A stretch of 64,000 nucleotides of DNA from Quercus robur. Its lineage: Eukaryota; Streptophyta; Magnoliopsida; Fagales; Fagaceae. The stretch spans positions 29,094,782 through 29,158,781 of the forward strand of contig NC_065535.1 in assembly GCF_932294415.1 (NCBI RefSeq), in the 5' to 3' direction. Below the pieces are notes generated by a model, which ran no database searches, was not told the origin of the DNA, and saw nothing but the letters and a program-made list of their open reading frames with translations. Each line of letters opens with the position of its first letter. Position 1 is the stretch's first letter. Made by a program: the position numbers and the translations under genes. Of the stretch, positions 58,690 through 64,000 are shown piece by piece.

Positions 58690-58882
58690 CACCGAAAACC
58701 AAAAAACCAAAGCAAGAAATTGAAAATTGCAATCGATCTGAGCCGATTTCCAATTCATGAAAGCCTAGAACACTGAGAAAAGTACTTCTTTTTCTTTTAC
58801 CTTTGGATTTTACTTTTTCTACTTTTTCCGTTTTGTTTCTTAGGGTTTAGAATTAGGTAGATACATAGATAGATTGAAATAG

Positions 58883-61800
58883 ATGATTACGGAAGAGAAT
58901 CCTGTAATGAGAGCCCTACGGCGAAGTCAAACTTCTTCACCGTCGTCAAATTCATCTTCATCTTCACCGTCATCGTCGTCATCGTCATCATCGTCGTGGA
59001 TTCATTTGAGATCGGTTTTGTTAGTCGTTGCTTCATCATCATCATCGTCATCGTCACCATCGTCATCACAGTCACAGTCACAGTCATCATCATCATCCTC
59101 ACCAATTCCCACTGATCGGTGAGTTCCTGAATTTTCCACCAAAAAGTACCATTTGTTTTTTCAATTCAGTTTCGCTTTTCGCTACTTTTTCTCTCTTCAG
59201 ATCCCGATCTGTACAGTACTCAATTTGTTTTTTCTGATTCCAAACTACTATTAGTTAGTTGAAACACTCTCTCTTTCTTAGATTCAGATTCTCTCTCTCT
59301 CTCTCGCTCGCTCGCATAAGACTTAGCTTATACGGCTAGTTATACAGTGATTGTGATAGTAAATTTTGTTTTTATTTACTGTTTTTCCCTCAATTTTTAT
59401 AATTTGTTTGTAATAAAAAATGTGATTGTGATATATATATATATATATATATTTTTTTTTTTTAATTTTTTTTTTCAATGTTATAAATTTTGAATTTTGA
59501 GTATGAAAATGTTAGAAATGAACTCCAGGCTATTTGTTTTGATTACGATATCATTTTCAAAAGCACTCATTATTACTGTCTCTATGTAAGCATTGATGGG
59601 AGGATGTCTCTGTTGCATAGTGTGATGATAGATTTAGCTGTTGGGCATTGGTTTTCCTGTTCTTAAATTATTGGAAATGTGTTGCTTTCGATTCAATGGG
59701 TTTTTCATGCACATCAAACATAGTCTCGAATTAATTAATGTTTGCACAATGGGATAGAGGCTGATTTTATTTGCGCTTTTGATGCATGCATATAGGGATA
59801 GTTTTTAATGATTGATGAGTTAAACTGATGCTTTCGCTCTTCATATAAGAGTGTTGCTTTAATGCGCACATAAACATTTTTACTTGTTTCCCCCCATCTG
59901 GGAAAAGTATTTAATTTGTTTCTTCTTATATTCAGGGGAACTCTTAAATCACCTTGGTCACGTAAGAGAAGAAAACATGCCCTTCTTCCCAAACAATGGA
60001 ATAGGTTCTTTACACCAGATGGAAGGCTCAGCGATGGTGGAGCCAAGTTTCTGAAGAAAGTTCGCAGTGGAGTATGTCATTGATTTTTCTCAGACTTAAT
60101 TATTTGCTCTTTTGTCAAATTTTTATTTTAGATTTTTTTTTTTTTTTTTTTTTTGTCTTTTTGGTTGCTTATGTTTTTCCCTGTATATTTGTTACTGCTG
60201 TGAAGATTTGATTCCTTATATCTCTGATTCAGGGTATTGATCCAAGCATTAGAAAAGAGGTTTGGCCGTTCCTTCTTGGAGTGTAAGCATTTCCATCACT
60301 GTATCTTTCTGTATGGATGTCTTTGTGTGCATTTGCATATACTCATATTTTTCTTTCCTCTCTTTAATTTTAGAACTTTTAGATAGATTTAGTTATCTTC
60401 AATAATTTTTTGTTACATTTTTAGTCATTACGCTCAGGTTAGCCTGGTCTTATGAATTGCTTGATCCATGGCTGACTGTAAGGCTTGGGTGATTTGCAAT
60501 ATTCATGTCTGACCCTTGTCCTGGATCCTTATTCATTCTTGTCTTAAACTCAAAATCTGGTTAAATACTTATACTTCTCATAATTCTACAAGTGTCTAGT
60601 GCCTGTCATATGGGATGAATGAGAGGGCTGGGGTACTGATTGCTGGCTTGCAAATAACTGTCCTTGTCCTTGGGTGATTTGCAATATTCATGTCTGACCC
60701 TTGTCCTGGATCCTTATTCATTCTTGGCTTAGACTCAAAATCTGGTTAAATACCAATACTTCTCATAATTCTCCAAGTGTCTAGTGCTTATCATATGGGA
60801 TGAATGAGAGGGCTGGGGTATCGATTGCTGGCTTGCAAATAACTGTTCCTTGTCTGGCAACCTAAATTTAGGTTTAGGTGCTTTTTTAACAAAACTTTTT
60901 TATGTAACTACTTGATTGAAAAATTCATTGTGTTGACTCTAGTTTGCTTGAAAGAAGCTTTTAGAAGTAGGCTTTCAGCACTACCATTATGGCTGCTAGG
61001 TATATTGACTTATGTTGAGAAATTCTTCTTGTCACATAGAGAAAACAGACATAAAGATTGCTATTTAATAGTGCTTTCATCTATGTTATTGGTTTTTTTT
61101 TGTTCACTGGATGCTGGTTGTTAATTTAATGGCCAAATTGCTCTAGATCTCCTTGCATGTATTGACTTATATTTGCATGTGCAACAGCTATGACATGAAC
61201 AGTACTCAGGAAGAAAGGGATTTGATCAAAGAACAGAAAAGGTATGTATTGTCATTACATTCATTGGGGCTCTCCTATGCAATTATTCAACAGTTATCAC
61301 TTAATATTTGGTAGAGCATATTCATTCCTATGTTTTCCACCTCCCTCCCCTTCTTCCCTCCTCCTCTTTTTCCCCTAGTTATTGTTCTTTTTTTCTGATG
61401 CAGAAGAGAATATGGTAGCCTGCGGAAGCAGTGCAAGCAAATTTTAAAACGCAGTGAAAAGAGCTTAAAGTCCAAGGAAACTTCTGGGATCAGCAGCAAT
61501 GAGGGCAGTGGGGATTTTAGTCAGGTTTTAGATTCTTCTTGCTCAGAAGACATGGCCAGTGCCAGTAGGTCCCCTTTGATCTTTGGAAGAACATTGACTG
61601 AGGATCCAGATCCCCCTATCTGGGATCAAGCCCTTCAATCCCCTTCATTATTGGAAGAAGATGGTGATAAGAGTGGACTAACTTGTGAAGATGCCTCTGC
61701 TGGTGATACAGAGTCGTCTGATTCTGACTCCTCAGAAGAACCTGAAGACATGCAACCTTTACTTGCCACCAAGGGAAGTGAAGAAAATTATCTTGATGAG

Positions 61801-62679
61801 CCTGCCAAGCAGAATTCATCTTCCACTGATATAGAAAACAAGTCTCCCTCCAACACTGAAAACAAGCCCAAACCATTCAATGCTGAAGACTTTGCCAAAT
61901 GGCAAAGAATCATCCGTCTTGATGCTTTGCGGGCAAATGATGAATGGATTGCCTACTCGCCATCACAGTCTGCAGTGTCAGAGATCAAAGCTCACCAGTT
62001 AGCAGATAGTGTCGGGTTGAAGGAATATGATCACTTGGAGCCGTGCAGAGTTTTTCATGCTGCACGCATGGTTGCTATCCTGGAAGCCTATGCACTACAT
62101 GATCCTGAGATTGGTTACTGCCAGGGTATGAGTGATCTACTTGATCCAATAATCACAGTGTTTGAGGAGGACCATGAAGCCTTCTGGTGTTTCGTGGGTT
62201 TCATGAAAAAAGCTCGGCATAATTTCCGACTTGATGAGGTGGGAATTCAGAGGCAGCTGAAAATTGTTTCCAAGATTATCCAACGCAAGGATATTCATCT
62301 CTACAGGCACCTGGAGAAGCTTAAAGCAGAGGATTGCTTTTTTGTGTACAGAATGGTGATTGTTCTCTTCAGAAGGGAATTAAGCTTTGAGCAGACACTA
62401 TGCCTCTGGGAGGTAATATGGGCTGATCAGGCTGCGATTAGAGCAGGGACTGCAAAGTCTACTTGGGGGAGAATAAGGCTGAGAGCCCCTCCTAATGAGG
62501 ATTTGTTGCTTTATGCCATATCAGCCTGTGTGCTGCAAAAGAGGAAGCTGATAATAGAGAAGTACAGCTCCATGGACGAAATTATGAGGGAGTGCAATAG
62601 CATGGCTGGCCGTCTCGATGTTTGGAAGCTTCTAGATGATGCTCATGATTTGGTGGTCACCCTCCATGACAAGATTTAG
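58883..62679 (+). CDS. TBC-domain RabGAP (Gyp7/TBC15-like; intact, 5 exons, 583 aa)
   Basis: Join of 58883-59118, 59936-60071, 60233-60282, 61188-61241, 61404-62679. All introns are GT-AG with consistent phases, giving 583 residues. The product is a GTPase-activating protein for Rab GTPases acting in vesicle traffic. The TBC domain begins at RSGGIDPSIRKEVWPFLLGVYD (about 121-145) and resumes at about 325. Its arginine finger is in IIRLDALR (Arg335, IxxDxxR motif) and its glutamine finger in YCQGMSDLL (Gln399). Between these parts lies an acidic Ser/Asp/Glu-rich insertion (about 175-320). The N-terminal about 75 residues are a poly-Ser region from TCN repeats. The start is the first ATG of exon 1, before the Ser run; initiation further in cannot be excluded. 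Partner Rab unknown. Confidence 0.92.
60483..60855. repeat. Tandem duplication within TBC intron 3
   Basis: TTGGGTGATTTGCAATATTC...GGCTTGCAAATAACTGT occurs twice, at about 60485 and 60670, period 185 bp, with few differences. Confined to the intron, so it does not alter the coding frame. Confidence 0.85.
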
Positions 62680-64000
62680 GAAAACCCATCTCCAATGCTT
62701 AGGCCTTTTTTTCTTCAATCTTCCTCGGATTCCCTTTTCTTTTTTGACTTTTAATTTGTTTGCTGCAACTATGAACTATCCCTTCAAAACAAAAGGGATC
62801 TTTCAGGTTGCTTCACACTGCTTGATACTAAAGTCTAATGGGCAATATCTATGATCAGTAAATTATGGGATTATAATGCATGCCCGCACTCGGGGCTCAT
62901 TTGAGTGATGGTGGCGACACTTCTAATTTAGTTTGTTAGAATTAGGGTACTTGTATTTTATTTATATCCTCATAAACTAAGGTGATTTTCATTTTGCAAT
63001 GTCTTCTCTGGACTTTAATTTGAACAATCGACCTCTAACATGTGTAATTAGTTTACTTAGTGTGATTGTGTGATAATGTGCTCAGAATGGACCGGGATCC
63101 TCTTTGAATCGTTTGAAATTGAGAGTATTCATAATCTAAATTGTCGACTTTTAAATTAAAAAAAAAAAGGCTTAAGTATTAATGATCTGAATTAAATTTT
63201 ACATGTGCAAATTTGCTATGTCATACTCAATTAGATTCCAAAAAAGAAAAAAGAAAAAAAGCAAAGTATTAATCATAAAATTAACTCTCCGGTTTAATTG
63301 AAGTAGAGAAGGATCATATTCTTCCATGTGTATGAATTTCATGATTAGATTGTCATGGAGATTTGAGTATTCTTCACAACAGTTAGGGGATCTACCCGGT
63401 AATTGTAATCTTGTAATTGAGGTTAATTTTGAATCCATCCAGTCTCTTTTCTAGTTAGGGCTTTAGATCTTGATTTGGTGGAATTATTCTACAACCTAGC
63501 TGATGATGTAAAGTTAAAGTCAACTACAAAATATCATCAAAGATGAAGAACAAACCAAGAATAAAGAGGTGGTCATAAAATTCCTAGGGGCAACGCTTTT
63601 GCATTAGAGTTGCAGTCTCGACAAGCAACTTGGAGAGATCACAATGACAGAAAAGAAGGCTGATGACCAGACCACGTTTGGAGTTTTTCAAACCGGTTTT
63701 GACTTGGGAAAGAGAGATCCATTAGACTTGCGAGGAACTTGAGCGAGAGATCCATCAGACTTGATTGAACTGGGTGGGTAATACAAATGGGTTGCTTCGA
63801 ATCTAACATGTAATTTTTTATTAATAAAATAATTGTCATGTGAATAAAAAAAATGGCTTGTCATTGCTCCGTTAAACACATAAAAAAGAAAAAAATTAAT
63901 AAAAATTAACAGAGAGACTTATAGTACTTATTTTTTTAACTTCTTTTTTTTATATAATATATTTTTTATAAACTTTAGCGGCCTATAATGTTCATTTAAA
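62680..64000. other. 3' UTR of the TBC gene and AT-rich flank
   Basis: The first few hundred bases should hold the TBC 3' UTR. Beyond that AT-rich sequence follows. A short direct repeat GAGAGATCCAT(T/C)AGACTTG occurs twice (about 63713 and 63747). No gene supported. Confidence 0.45.

Noticed and set aside
58887-59105. Met/Thr-rich minus-strand frame
   Set aside because: Antisense shadow of the poly-Ser codon run in TBC exon 1.
63639-63879. Overlapping minus-strand short frames near the right edge
   Set aside because: No domain, no consistent gene structure; AT-rich flank with a short direct repeat.

Overview
The window is a stretch of a plant nuclear genome. It is AT-rich, its genes are split by short GT-AG introns, and it is crowded with nested LTR retrotransposons, MITEs and tRNA-derived SINEs. 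The host genes are typical of higher plants (RUS/DUF647, EMB8-like hydrolase, DUF538, TBC/RabGAP). A woody eudicot fits best, and the repeat style reminds me of Fagaceae (oak/chestnut); that is an impression, not something the sequence proves.

Layout. 1-3765: the 3' end of a Ty3/gypsy element of the Tat/Retand type, with a decayed antisense gene (minus strand) and the 3' LTR. 5733-10469: a ten-exon RUS4-like gene (minus) whose splice sites are all intact but which carries two in-frame stops. 12881-28409: an internally deleted Copia element (minus) whose 3' LTR is split by a chromovirus-type gypsy element (12948-25741). That gypsy element is strongly rearranged: between its two plus-oriented LTRs lie two tandem partial internal copies in inverted orientation. 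28460-28701: an orphan leader-exon/promoter-like segment with two E2F-type sites. 29895-34808: an apparently intact eight-exon EMB8-like alpha/beta hydrolase gene (minus, 440 aa). 35809-37611: a long-TIR DNA element containing a solo LTR. 38649-51156: a small hAT-like element split by a complete but dead Tat/Retand-lineage element (39184-50738, pol on minus) with PBS, PPT, 5-bp target duplication, a second RNase H domain, an 81/162-bp tandem array and a plus-strand antisense gene homologous to the one at 59-2472. 51283-52500: a tandem duplication carrying three MITEs, two of which form a long inverted pair. 53103-53585: an intact DUF538 gene (minus). 58363-58689: a small Gly-rich membrane-protein ORF. 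58883-62679: an intact five-exon TBC-domain RabGAP gene (plus, 583 aa).

The three intact host genes are unrelated housekeeping or organ-development functions and do not form a cluster. The biology that connects the window is transposon nesting: hAT <- Tat/Retand, TIR element <- solo LTR, Copia LTR <- chromovirus, MITE <- MITE. The least ordinary feature is the spliced antisense gene inside the Tat/Retand elements. It is present twice as clearly diverged copies with the same exon order, a TATA box about 270-285 bp before the ATG and an apparent 5'-UTR intron. That arrangement suggests these elements carry an independent transcription unit opposite to gag-pol.
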